From Microbacterium sp. LWO13-1.2 (GTDB lineage Bacteria > Actinomycetota > Actinomycetes > Actinomycetales > Microbacteriaceae), in assembly GCF_038397725.1 (NCBI RefSeq), contig NZ_CP151634.1, forward strand, positions 1,178,001 through 1,242,000: a stretch of DNA of 64,000 nucleotides. The letters run 5' to 3'. Shown here piece by piece: positions 8,953 to 16,337 of this stretch (position 1 is the first letter of the stretch; each line of letters begins with the position of its first letter). Both the position numbers and the translations under genes were made by a program. The notes below the pieces were generated by a model that saw only the letters and a list, made by a program, of their open reading frames with translations, was not told the origin of the DNA and did not search any database.

Positions 8953-9356
8953 ATCCCCATCCCCAATCGAACCCGACTGTACAGCGAACACGCCGCCTAT
9001 GGGTGGATGCCGAGTGCCGAAGCCACGCCGTGCCAGCGCCGGATTCGTTCCACTGCGAGCTTCGATGCAGTCAAGCTCGAGTGCCTCGATGAGATGGGGA
9101 TCGTCGCTGTTGACTTGTACTTTGCTGAGCACGGGCCCCGGCGCGAGGACGTCTCCTCCGGCAACGGTCACGGCACGCTCGGCAGTTCTATGACTTGCTT
9201 CGGCTGTGTGCCACGTCCATGCGCACTGTTTCGGCGGTGATTCGGCCGAGTAGGAATATCTGTTGATCAGCGACGGGGAGTCGTTTGAGGGCGTCAAGGT
9301 TCACACCTTGATGATCCCGTGCAAAGCCCTAGGCATGCGAGGGGCATAAAGAGAGT
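8953..9356. other. 404-base intergenic stretch, no convincing gene
   Basis: This lies between divergent starts (8952 minus, 9391 plus). The minus-strand frame of the previous gene stays open to 9297 but its translation has uneven composition and no domain. A plus-strand frame (8551-9240) is likewise open but runs antisense to the better gene. I see no tRNA, inverted repeat or terminator apart from the promoter of the next operon at the right end. It may hold remains of a lost gene. Confidence 0.4.
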
Positions 9357-9384
9357 TTGGAATATTCCGAACACCTGTTATGAT
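9357..9384 (+). promoter_or_regulatory. Promoter and palindromic operator of the XRE-ImmA/IrrE operon
   Basis: A -35 box TTGGAA (9357-9362) and a -10 box TATGAT (9379-9384) are separated by 16 bases. The expected transcription start is 7 bases after the -10, which is exactly the ATG at 9391, so the mRNA should be leaderless. The perfect palindrome GGAATATTCC (9359-9368) overlaps the -35 box and is the natural operator for the XRE protein encoded downstream, implying autoregulation. This is seen directly; binding is inferred. Confidence 0.65.
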
Positions 9385-9390
9385 CAGTGC

Positions 9391-10431
9391 ATGGCAATCA
9401 ATCCCGCACGAGGCGCCTTCGTCGAAGCGCTCCGTCTCTCGCGCGGCTTCACGCAGGCGGAGATGGCCCGTCGCGTGAACGTGTCACAATCCACACTCTC
9501 CAAGGTAGAGTCCGGCACCGACATCGACGATGCGCACTGGGAGGAGCTGGGACGAGCGCTCGGCGTGCCCTCGTCGGCGTTCCGTGCGGTCGACCCTGGC
9601 CTCGCCCCGGTTCACGTCTTCCACCGCAAACAGCGCGGCACTCCGAAAGGTGCCGTCAACAAGGTCGGTGCCGAGATCGCGCTGATGACTCAGCGGCTCA
9701 GTGACCTCCTCGGCGCGCATCCGACATCTCTTCGGCACTACGAGCTCGAAGACGGATTCATCACCCCTCAAGACATCGCGCGCTCGGTCCGCAAAGACCT
9801 CGGCCTCGGCGTTGAGCCCATCTCCAACCTCGTCGCGATACTTGAGGACGCCGGTGCCATCATCATGCGCTGGCCGCTGGAGTCCATTCGCGTCGACGCG
9901 GTCGCCGCATGGCCCGACGAATCGGCACCAGTGATCCTCGTCGGCGAGCACGTCACCGCTGAACGCCAACGATTCACCATGGCCCACGAGCTCGGTCACG
10001 CCGTCATGCACATCAATGAGCACGTCGATGAGGCGACTGTCGACCAGGAGAAGGAAGCTGACGCGTTCGCCGGCGAGTTCCTCATACCGTGGGTGGCGCT
10101 GCGGAAAGAATGGCCGGCCCAGCCGAGCCTGGATGCCTTGATCACGTTGAAGCAGCGGTGGGGGATCTCACTCGCAGCTCTAATCCACCGTGGCCACGAC
10201 ACGGGGCTGCTCACTGAGGACGAATACCGTAACTGGAGCATCGAACTGTCCACCACTGGCATGCACCGGCGGGAGCCGGCATCGCTGCCACGCGAAGACC
10301 CGACGGCACTGGGGAGCGCCATCAACGAGGCCATCGAAGGGGGTGCGAGCGTGGGGGAGCTCGCAGCCCAGGCCCACATGAGTGAACTCGAATTCTCCTC
10401 CACATTCTTGCCGAAGGAGCAGTACTCATGA
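9391..10431 (+). CDS. XRE-family regulator with ImmA/IrrE metallopeptidase domain
   Basis: A 346-residue protein with an N-terminal XRE helix-turn-helix (residues 8-62; FTQAEMARRVNVSQSTLSKVE) and a C-terminal M78/ImmA-IrrE-type peptidase domain. The zinc site is intact: MAHELGHAVMH gives His199, Glu200 and His203, with Glu222 in KEADAFAGEFLIP as the likely third ligand. Such proteins act as antitoxins or repressors that cleave themselves or a partner on a stress signal. ATG 9391 coincides with the predicted transcription start. The gene ends in an ATGA overlap with the next gene, so the pair is coupled. The context suggests a toxin-antitoxin or defence module rather than a phage repressor, as no phage genes are near. 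Confidence 0.82.
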   Translation: MAINPARGAFVEALRLSRGFTQAEMARRVNVSQSTLSKVESGTDIDDAHWEELGRALGVPSSAFRAVDPGLAPVHVFHRKQRGTPKGAVNKVGAEIALMTQRLSDLLGAHPTSLRHYELEDGFITPQDIARSVRKDLGLGVEPISNLVAILEDAGAIIMRWPLESIRVDAVAAWPDESAPVILVGEHVTAERQRFTMAHELGHAVMHINEHVDEATVDQEKEADAFAGEFLIPWVALRKEWPAQPSLDALITLKQRWGISLAALIHRGHDTGLLTEDEYRNWSIELSTTGMHRREPASLPREDPTALGSAINEAIEGGASVGELAAQAHMSELEFSSTFLPKEQYS

Positions 10432-11582
10432 CTCAGCGATACAGCGTGATCAGCAACCCGCATCTGGAAGGCATCCAGGTACCCGAGCGGACGCTCGAGA
10501 CGGGGGACGCCCTGGGCGTCCTCACCGGTCGACAGTTCCACGTGTGTGGCGACATCGTCCTGGGGGCACTGCCCTACGTTGACCCGCACGCTGGTGGTGT
10601 GTTCGTCACCGGCGCCTACGGGCCGAGTCGCGTCCAGCGACTTCGTCGCCAGTTCCCGACCGTCCCGTTCATGCTCGAGCCCCGCTCGCTGAGCGAATAC
10701 CGTGCCAACGAGGACGCTCCGTTCCTCATCGACATCGGTGACAACGAGCTGTTCCCGGCGACATTGGATGCTGCCCTGGACAAGCAGCGGCTCGACATGG
10801 GCAGCGACCTCGCGATCACACCGACCGGACAGTTCCGCACCGGCGACACAGACACCGTGCGGAAGGCGCTGGAGGAAGTGAACGCTCTCGACCGCAAGGA
10901 CGTCCTGTTCGCCGCAGCATTCGAGGGCGGCTGGCTCAACGACGAGCAGAACGTGAAGTTCATCCGGTCGGTCATCAACCGCAGCAACCACCCGGTGTTG
11001 CTGTCGTTCGTCGGAACAGCAAACCCCATGGGAGGTAAGAAGCGCATCCGCGCTTACCGGCGGATCATGGAGGAATCCACGCGGCCGGTCGTTGCATACC
11101 GGACCGATATGGCCGGCTTCGACGCCCGAGCCCTCGGAGCCATCGCCTCCGCCATTGGAGCATTGCCATCGGCACGCCGTCTGACTCCTCCCGGCTCGGG
11201 CGGTTCGCCCGATGATCCCACGGACCTCGCACCCCACGAACTCATCGGCGACATGCTGCGATTCGTACGCTCCAAGGAGATGCGTCGCCGCTGGTTCGCG
11301 GAAGCCGAACCGATCCTGTGCTTCTGCGTGGTGTGTCGCGGACGAAGCATCGACCGGTTCACCCACCTCGAAGCAGACCGTCGGGAAGGGCACCTGCACA
11401 CCGTCGCTGAACTCACGCGGATGCACTCCAGCACCATCGGAATGACCCAGCTGGAACTCAAGGCTCACTGGGGCAACCTCGTGCGTGGCGCCCTCGACGC
11501 CTACGAGCAGCTCGAAGAGCACATCGGAGTCCAGCTGGGGCGCCCGAACGACCTTCAGGTGTGGGCGGAAGGGATCGCCTGA
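10428..11582 (+). CDS. Putative TIM-barrel protein resembling tRNA-guanine transglycosylase
   Basis: A 384-residue protein whose start overlaps the stop of the XRE-ImmA/IrrE gene. Two features recall the tRNA-guanine transglycosylase (TGT/DpdA) superfamily: alternating beta-alpha segments such as VLFAAAFEGGW, HPVLLSFVG and RPVVAYRTDMAGFDARALGAIASAIG, and a C-terminal CxCx2C cluster (Cys298, 300, 303 in LCFCVVCRGRSIDRF) followed by His324 and His333, like the TGT zinc site. The classical TGT substrate motifs are not clear, so base-exchange activity is unproven. The coupled gene order suggests it is the effector (toxin or nucleic-acid-modifying enzyme) governed by the peptidase-regulator. It could instead be an unrelated TIM-barrel protein. 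Its last 28 bases overlap the convergent minus-strand gene. Confidence 0.5.
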   Translation: MTQRYSVISNPHLEGIQVPERTLETGDALGVLTGRQFHVCGDIVLGALPYVDPHAGGVFVTGAYGPSRVQRLRRQFPTVPFMLEPRSLSEYRANEDAPFLIDIGDNELFPATLDAALDKQRLDMGSDLAITPTGQFRTGDTDTVRKALEEVNALDRKDVLFAAAFEGGWLNDEQNVKFIRSVINRSNHPVLLSFVGTANPMGGKKRIRAYRRIMEESTRPVVAYRTDMAGFDARALGAIASAIGALPSARRLTPPGSGGSPDDPTDLAPHELIGDMLRFVRSKEMRRRWFAEAEPILCFCVVCRGRSIDRFTHLEADRREGHLHTVAELTRMHSSTIGMTQLELKAHWGNLVRGALDAYEQLEEHIGVQLGRPNDLQVWAEGIA

Positions 11583-12133
11583 TTCAAGAACTGGTCGTAC
11601 ACCAGTTCCGCGAATCGCCACCGTGCCGCCGTCCAACGACGTGGTCGATACTCCGACGGGGTGACCAGGGTTCCTGCGTCCGTCACCAGCCCGACACCGT
11701 ACTCCGCGGCTTCGATGCACGGCAGCCCCACGTCGTCGATGGCTGATAGGTGGATGACCCGAGCGGCGTAGCCCACCCAGTCATGAGCGAGGCGAAGACC
11801 ACCTCGCCACGAGTCGGCGTAGGCATCGATCTGCGACACGGACACGGGCGCTCGGAGAGTGCACTGTGCCCAGCGGTTTCCGTCGGGATCGTCGATGACT
11901 GTCGCGTATGCGCTCGTCGCGGGGTCGTCAAAGAGGTGGACGAACCTAGGTTCCACGGGGCCCAAGCGGTCTTCAGGGATGCTGAGCAGTGCCGCGAGCA
12001 AGGTCTCGTCAGGGACTGCCGCGACGCCAGCTTTGTGTCGGCGTTGATGTTCCTCCAGGTCTAACCCGAAGGACACCAGCAGCTGCGCGCCGTCGACTTC
12101 GGCATCGAGTTGGTGGTCTCGTTGCAACGACAT
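11555..12133 (-). CDS. Hypothetical protein, partner of an XRE regulator
   Basis: A 192-residue soluble protein that I do not recognise. It begins MSLQRDHQLDAEVDG and has an acidic N-terminal half (PDETLLAALLSIPEDRLGPVEPRFVHLFDD), a central strand-rich part (AYATVIDDPDGNRWAQCTL) and a Trp/Arg-rich end (RPRRWTAARWRFAELVYDQFLNQ). No catalytic motif stands out. It lies 36 bases downstream of the small XRE gene on the same strand, so both are probably one operon. This layout (XRE first, larger unknown second) is typical of toxin-antitoxin or regulator-effector pairs. The 3' end overlaps the convergent TGT-like gene by 28 bases. Confidence 0.55.
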   Translation of the reverse strand: MSLQRDHQLDAEVDGAQLLVSFGLDLEEHQRRHKAGVAAVPDETLLAALLSIPEDRLGPVEPRFVHLFDDPATSAYATVIDDPDGNRWAQCTLRAPVSVSQIDAYADSWRGGLRLAHDWVGYAARVIHLSAIDDVGLPCIEAAEYGVGLVTDAGTLVTPSEYRPRRWTAARWRFAELVYDQFLNQAIPSAHT

Positions 12134-12169
12134 TCCCTCACCTTAACGTGTCTGAGTGGGGCGTCCCAC

Positions 12170-12460
12170 TCAGCGTGCGGCCTCGAAGTATCGGTACAAC
12201 GAGTCCGTGAACTCTTGCTTCACTTTCCCCGGCAGGCGCGTAGACAACGCTGCCGCGAGGCGTGCGACGAGAAAGAACCCGGGCTCCGGACTGCGTCCCG
12301 CCTCGATCTTCGCGACCGACCCGATAGACACCCCTGCGCTGTGTGCGAGTGACTGTTGGCTCAACCCCGCGTATCGCCGTGCGTCCCCTAGCAGCGTGCC
12401 CAGTGACCCGGACTGCGCTAGGCGGTTCGGGTCAATCTCGGATGCTGTTCGTCGTGCCAC
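12170..12460 (-). CDS. Small XRE-family transcriptional regulator
   Basis: A 96-residue protein made of one HTH_3-type domain: LGTLLGDARRYAGLSQQSLA, HSAGVSIGSVAKIEAGRSPEPGFFLVARLAAAL, followed by a short C-terminal helix. It starts with GTG 12460, about 4 bases after the predicted transcription start, so its mRNA is almost leaderless. A short inverted repeat overlapping its own -10 box points to autorepression. The gene downstream (11555-12133) is probably co-transcribed. It is divergent from the candidate RiPP precursor at 12797, so it might also control that locus, though the 300-base distance argues against a shared operator. Confidence 0.8.
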   Translation of the reverse strand: MARRTASEIDPNRLAQSGSLGTLLGDARRYAGLSQQSLAHSAGVSIGSVAKIEAGRSPEPGFFLVARLAAALSTRLPGKVKQEFTDSLYRYFEAAR

Positions 12461-12467
12461 CGTAGTG

Positions 12468-12498
12468 ACATTATTATCAATGTATTTTTATGGGTCAA
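12468..12498 (-). promoter_or_regulatory. Promoter/operator of the small XRE gene
   Basis: Read on the minus strand, TTGACC (12498-12493) and TAATAA (12476-12471) form -35 and -10 boxes 16 bases apart. The AT-rich patch contrasts sharply with the G/C-rich surroundings. The inverted repeat ACATT-6-AATGT (12468-12483) overlaps the -10 box and is a likely operator for the XRE protein. Seen in sequence; binding is inferred. Confidence 0.65.
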
Positions 12499-12784
12499 GG
12501 GGCGCTGTGGTGCCGACGCTCGCGACCTGGACGCCAGCACGCGGCGGGTTGCGGGTGTGCCCCTCCGGGCCGAAGCGTCCCGGGCAAGGACCGGGACACG
12601 CCGGCGGCTGGCTGAGACGGACCCTCGCACTGCACGTAGAGGCTCTTCCTTTGGCACTGTCAAGCGTCCGCTGCGGCCGTACTGTTGCCGGTGGGGCGGG
12701 GTCCCTGTCACTGCACGCGGTCACGTCGCGTGAACGTTCCGGTGGAGGGCCCATGTATCCTCAAGTCGTTGGTGTAACTGGACT
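12499..12784. other. Intergenic region upstream of the RiPP-like locus
   Basis: About 290 G/C-rich bases with no convincing gene on either strand; the open frames here have the composition of noncoding DNA. Several short G/C-rich inverted repeats could fold in RNA. A TATCCT hexamer at 12756-12761 is a possible -10 box for the precursor gene, with only a poor -35 (TGAACG at 12731, 19-base spacing). I cannot place the promoter securely. Confidence 0.35.
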
Positions 12785-12796
12785 GAGGAGATGTAC

Positions 12797-12961
12797 ATGG
12801 GGCAATCGAACTCGCTGTTCACGAAGCTCTCGGTCAGTGCAGGGGAGAGCGACCCGCAGCCGAAGCCTCAGCCCGAACCGAACACGCTCACGATGACCAT
12901 CGAGACTTCGGACCATGGGTACGGTTACGGCGTCGCCCTGGTATCCGGGCAGTCAGCGTGA
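12797..12961 (+). CDS. Candidate graspetide (ATP-grasp-modified RiPP) precursor peptide, 54 residues
   Basis: A short frame with a strong GAGGAG ribosome-binding site at 12785-12790, six bases before ATG 12797. The peptide has a leader-like N-terminal half (MGQSNSLFTKLSVSAGESD), a Pro/Gln/Lys linker (residues 20-28) and a C-terminal core rich in hydroxyl and acidic residues followed by a Gly/Tyr repeat: NTLTMTIETSDHGYGYG. Thr30, 32, 34, 37 and Ser38 could donate, and Glu36 and Asp39 accept, the ester links made by ATP-grasp ligases. An ATP-grasp gene begins 160 bases downstream. It lacks the microviridin leader and core signatures, so it would belong to another graspetide group. An in-frame ATG at 12791 is too close to the ribosome site. 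Confidence 0.68.
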   Translation: MGQSNSLFTKLSVSAGESDPQPKPQPEPNTLTMTIETSDHGYGYGVALVSGQSA

Positions 12962-13121
12962 CATCGAGTCGCGCGACAGCTCCCTCGTTGTTCTCTGTAC
13001 TCGCTTCACCCGGCGTGCTGCACCCGTTGGACGTCCGAACCTCGTCGTCGACCCTCACGGAGTCTTCCCTCGAGACTAACGACAGGGACGAGTTCGTCTC
13101 AAGTCTGCTCACGTTTCGTTC

Positions 13122-14072
13122 ATGACCCAGGCAGCCGTGCACCGACCGCTCATTGTCGGTGACCTCGACGACCCGCACGTTCAGGCCGTTCGCGTCGCGC
13201 TCACCGCTCGAGGAGCGCGACCAGTGATCCTGGATCTCGAGTCTGTGATGACTGCCGGGCTCAGTATCTCAGATGATCGGATGGTGCTGAGAATAGACGG
13301 CGAGTCCCTTGATCTCGCCGAACGGCGAGGGGGATGGCTGCGCCGAATGCACCGGGCTCCTTGGGGACTCGGGATCGAGACAGGTTCGGTTGAAGCGCTA
13401 GAACTCGGCACCTGGCATTCTGCGTTTACGTGGATGCTCGATGGCGAGGGCATCAGCTGGGTCACCTCGCCACAGACCCTGCGGAGGGCTGAAGGGAAAC
13501 TCGAGCAGTGGAAGGCAGCACGCCGCCTCGGCATCGACTACCCACGGACACTCGTTACGAGCTCGGCCGAGGACGTTCAAGCCGAGTTTCATGACGACGT
13601 GATCGTTAAGCCGCTCGGTTCTGGGCAATTCCTCCAGGGCGGGGAGGTCAAAACCGTCTACGCGGAGAAGATGGCGCCTGGCGATCCGCGCCTCAGCAAC
13701 CTCCGCGAAGCGCCATTCATTGTGCAGGAACTCGTGGATGCCCAGCGCCACTTGAGGGTGGTGACGGTCGGCGACCAGGTATGGGTGGCTGCACTAACGA
13801 CGTCCTCCGCAGACCCTGCAGATTGGCGCCGGACTGTTGCAAACCACGTTGCCTTCGTCGAGGCTCCAGACGCGATCCCATGTGTGGCGACGGGCGCGAC
13901 AGCCATTGCAGACGAACTCGCGCTCGGCTACTCGAGTCAGGATTGGGTACAGACGCCCGAGGGGCGCACCGTCCTCCTCGACGTCAACCCATCGGGGCAA
14001 TGGCTATTTCTCCCTGATGCCATCGGTCTAGGCGTCGCGGGGGCGCTCGCAGATCGGATCATGGTCAAGTGA
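13122..14072 (+). CDS. ATP-grasp ligase of graspetide-synthetase (MvdD/RimK-like) type
   Basis: A 316-residue protein with a small N-terminal domain (to about residue 105), then an ATP-grasp fold. Visible motifs are a SPQTLRRAEGKLEQWKAARRLGIDYPRTL stretch (positions 115-145), the ATP-binding lysine in VIVKPLGSGQFLQGG (Lys163), and the metal-binding LLDVNPSGQWLFL (Asp287, Asn289), whose NPxGQW tail is typical of MvdC/MvdD and related RiPP ligases. Such enzymes phosphorylate Asp/Glu side chains of a precursor and close ester or amide rings. The 54-residue peptide just upstream is the obvious substrate. The start ATG 13122 has no strong ribosome site. The stop overlaps the next gene (GTGA). Confidence 0.8.
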   Translation: MTQAAVHRPLIVGDLDDPHVQAVRVALTARGARPVILDLESVMTAGLSISDDRMVLRIDGESLDLAERRGGWLRRMHRAPWGLGIETGSVEALELGTWHSAFTWMLDGEGISWVTSPQTLRRAEGKLEQWKAARRLGIDYPRTLVTSSAEDVQAEFHDDVIVKPLGSGQFLQGGEVKTVYAEKMAPGDPRLSNLREAPFIVQELVDAQRHLRVVTVGDQVWVAALTTSSADPADWRRTVANHVAFVEAPDAIPCVATGATAIADELALGYSSQDWVQTPEGRTVLLDVNPSGQWLFLPDAIGLGVAGALADRIMVK

Positions 14073-14725
14073 AGGAGCCCGACAAGGTCGTCGAAGAGAA
14101 GGCGGAAAAGTTCGTCGAAACACGCATGGTGTTGAGCACCATCGGCGGTCTCTGGTTTGGCCGCGAGGTTTGGCTCCCGGACGAGAAGGTGCTCAAGACC
14201 GAGTGGGTCGACGAAACGCGCCGCAAGAACGTGCCGGGCATCACCTCCCTGTACCGGGAGGGGCTTGCGCGCGAGTCCGAGGGAATCGAAGCGGTGCGCC
14301 GACGCGCTGAGTTCGCTCTGACCGCCATCATCGCCGCCGCCGGGCTAAGCGCCAGCGGATTCGAGCGCCTGTGGGCGTCTGCGACCGAATCGCCGATTCC
14401 GCTCATCCTGTGGTCCGTGGGCCTCGCCATCGAAGTCTTTGCCGTGCTCGTGTTCGCGGGCGTCGCGGTCGCTTCCAAGAGGCTCGGTCAGGTGGACGCG
14501 TGGGCGTACAGCGCAAAGAAGCACAGCGAACGCGAAGAGCTTCGGCAGTACATTGCCGCCACTCACGAGACTTCGCGTACACGTCGAGCCGTTGTCACCG
14601 TGTTCAGGGATGCGTTCGTCATCGCCCTCATCGGACTCATCCCGCTCGCTACTGCGCACGTAACCGCGTGGGCGACGCCGATTCCAGCTGACCCACCAGC
14701 CGTTGTTGTTGTAGTCACGCCCTAG
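14069..14725 (+). CDS. Three-helix membrane protein coupled to the ATP-grasp ligase
   Basis: A 218-residue protein starting at GTG 14069 within the ligase stop codon. A soluble charged N-terminal 80 residues (GGLWFGREVWLPDEKVLKTEW, YREGLARESEGIEAVRRR) precede three predicted membrane helices at about 81-98, 110-135 and 182-202, with a basic cytoplasmic loop between the second and third. It is not an ABC transporter, protease or known lantibiotic immunity protein. Tight coupling suggests a role in the same pathway: immunity, product release, or membrane anchoring of the ligase complex. Alternatively the product acts inside the cell and this is its membrane target. No homologue comes to mind. 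Confidence 0.6.
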   Translation: MKEPDKVVEEKAEKFVETRMVLSTIGGLWFGREVWLPDEKVLKTEWVDETRRKNVPGITSLYREGLARESEGIEAVRRRAEFALTAIIAAAGLSASGFERLWASATESPIPLILWSVGLAIEVFAVLVFAGVAVASKRLGQVDAWAYSAKKHSEREELRQYIAATHETSRTRRAVVTVFRDAFVIALIGLIPLATAHVTAWATPIPADPPAVVVVVTP

Positions 14726-14921
14726 GCTCCGGGTCTCAAGCGGCGAGACCGAACATGGACCAGAGCCCCACCGTGTGGGAGCATGCCGCACCGGATCACA
14801 TAGTTTGACGATCCCGCCAGACGTGTTCTATTCCGAGAAGCTAGTGCTTACCTGGATCACTTATGCCAGACCCGGATCAGGATAAGTAACGGCCAATAAC
14901 TGATCTCGGCCGGCACGGCGG

Positions 14922-14988
14922 CAGGAGAAATCCCGTGGGCAGGCAGGAGAATCCGCGCCGAATCCTCCTGAGCAGGGGATATCTCCTG
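14922..14988. repeat. Imperfect palindromic element between the RiPP-like locus and the ROK gene
   Basis: The motif CAGGAGAAATCCC at 14922 is followed by a second CAGGAGAATCC copy near 14943, then by the complementary GAATCCTCCTG near 14960 and GGGGATATCTCCTG at 14975-14988. The whole can fold into a long imperfect hairpin with a short GCGCC loop. It lies between two 3' ends (14725 plus, 15019 minus), where it could end transcription from both sides. The 14726-14921 stretch to its left has no gene. Confidence 0.5.
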
Positions 14989-15018
14989 AGCCCGGGACGC
15001 CGAGGCGGATGCCGCGGC

Positions 15019-16239
15019 CTACGCCCGCGCGCTCAGTCGCCGTTCGGCGAGCAGCGGCACGGCCTGTTCCCGCGCCGCGCGGCGAGCAGTGGCGACGGCG
15101 CCGAGCGACACCACCTCGCCGCCGAGCGTCGAGGCGAGCAGTTCGGGGGCCGGAAGGTGCAGCTGCTCCGGGAGGATCCGGCGAGCGGCGGCGAGAACGG
15201 GTTCGACGCTCTCGGCGACGGCGCCGCAGACGATCACGCGCGCCGGGTCGTACATGCTTCCGAGCACGCCGACCACGCGTGCCAGGGTCTCGCCGACCCG
15301 GGAGCTGACGAGAAGGGCATCCGGATCGCCCGCCGCGGCTGCGGTGAGAACCGCGCGCGGGTCGATACGGCGAGCGTCGGTGAGCCGGCCTATCGCGCCG
15401 CCGCGATCGATCTCGCCGCTCTCGACGCCGGCGCGCACTTGATCCTGCAGCGCATAGCGGAGCCCGAACGCCGAGCCGACGCCGATGATGTGGTCGAAGA
15501 CGACGCCCTCGCCGACTCCGCCATGAGCGCCGTGCAGCACGTGGCCGTCGACCACGACACCCCCGCCGAAGCGTTCGCTGGAGAGAAGTGCCACGTAGTC
15601 GCGGCATCCGATCGCGGCTCCGGCCGAGCCCTCCGCTATCGCTGCGAGCTGTGCGTCGTTCTTGATCTCCACGACGGGTGCCCAGTCGCGCAGGGCCTCG
15701 GCGAGGCCGGGGTTGGTGCGCTCCCAGAAGCCGTCCGGATGCGGCGGTGAGACGCCGTCGCGGTCGACGGGCGCGGCGACGCCGATGCACATCGCGAGGA
15801 TGTCTCCTCGCGAGCGATCGGCCTCATCGAGAGCGAGCTGCAACTGCCCGATGATCGTCCGGAGTCGCTCGGCCGCCGACTGAGAGGGATCCAGATCGGT
15901 GCGGTGGTGCACGAGGGTGCGATCCAGCGGATCGGCGATCGTCACCGCGAGGTGGGTGTCGCCGGCGTCCACGCCGATCACGATGCCGATGTCGGGCGAG
16001 AGCGCGAAGCGCCGCGCGGGACGACCAGAACGGTAGCTGCCGGCGGCTCGCGCATTGGGCAGCTCTTGAAGCACCTCGGCGCCGACGAGCGTGTCGATGG
16101 CATCGATCGCCGTCGATCGGGTCAGCGCAGTGCTCGCCATCGCCTCTGTGGCGGTGAATTCTCCCGCGGTCCAGGCGAAGTCGAGAACAGCGCCGACGCT
16201 CGCGCGCCCGGTGCCGAGGTCTGCGGAAACATCTGCCAC
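15019..16239 (-). CDS. ROK-family transcriptional repressor
   Basis: A 406-residue protein with an N-terminal winged helix (about 12-70) and a C-terminal ROK sugar-kinase-like domain. The ROK signature is visible as IGVDAGDTHLAVTI, the glycine-rich ALLSSERFGGGVVVDG, and HGAHGGVGEGVVFDH. The classical CxCGxxGC zinc motif of ROK kinases is missing, as in many ROK regulators. It is divergent from the sugar-binding protein gene at 16338 and surely controls that operon, probably releasing DNA when it binds the sugar. GTG 16239 has a GGAGG site about 10 bases upstream. Inverted repeats in the 98-base divergent region are its likely operator. Confidence 0.85.
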   Translation of the reverse strand: MADVSADLGTGRASVGAVLDFAWTAGEFTATEAMASTALTRSTAIDAIDTLVGAEVLQELPNARAAGSYRSGRPARRFALSPDIGIVIGVDAGDTHLAVTIADPLDRTLVHHRTDLDPSQSAAERLRTIIGQLQLALDEADRSRGDILAMCIGVAAPVDRDGVSPPHPDGFWERTNPGLAEALRDWAPVVEIKNDAQLAAIAEGSAGAAIGCRDYVALLSSERFGGGVVVDGHVLHGAHGGVGEGVVFDHIIGVGSAFGLRYALQDQVRAGVESGEIDRGGAIGRLTDARRIDPRAVLTAAAAGDPDALLVSSRVGETLARVVGVLGSMYDPARVIVCGAVAESVEPVLAAARRILPEQLHLPAPELLASTLGGEVVSLGAVATARRAAREQAVPLLAERRLSARA

Positions 16240-16285
16240 AGCTCTTGACCTCCCTCTCCCTCAGATGAGAGAGTACCCTTCATCA

Positions 16286-16321
16286 GTAGATTTGCTCACT
16301 AGATTTAATCCATGAATCTAC
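16286..16321. promoter_or_regulatory. Inverted-repeat operator of the alpha-glucoside operon
   Basis: GTAGATT at 16286-16292 and its reverse complement AATCTAC at 16315-16321 flank an inner AGATT (16301-16305) that can also pair with AATCT. The AT-rich cluster sits between the ROK gene start and the binding-protein start at 16338, the expected position for a ROK operator. Seen directly; the regulator assignment is by context. Confidence 0.6.
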
Positions 16322-16337
16322 GCATGAAAGGACAACG

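Noticed and set aside
10428..11582. DpdA-type DNA 7-deazaguanine insertion system
   Set aside because: No preQ0 synthesis or other dpd genes are near, and TGT catalytic motifs are not clear; only the Cys cluster and fold-like pattern support the resemblance.
9996..11720. Long minus-strand open frame opposite the ImmA and TGT-like genes
   Set aside because: No recognisable domain and low-complexity sequence; the plus strand carries the HELGH and CxCx2C motifs and a clear promoter.
12156..12896. Plus-strand open frame across the XRE gene and the RiPP-like leader
   Set aside because: Runs antisense to a clear helix-turn-helix protein and through G/C-rich noncoding DNA; composition is not protein-like.
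12797..14072. Microviridin/marinostatin pathway
   Set aside because: The precursor lacks the PFFARFL leader motif and the TxKxPSD core, and only one ligase is present.
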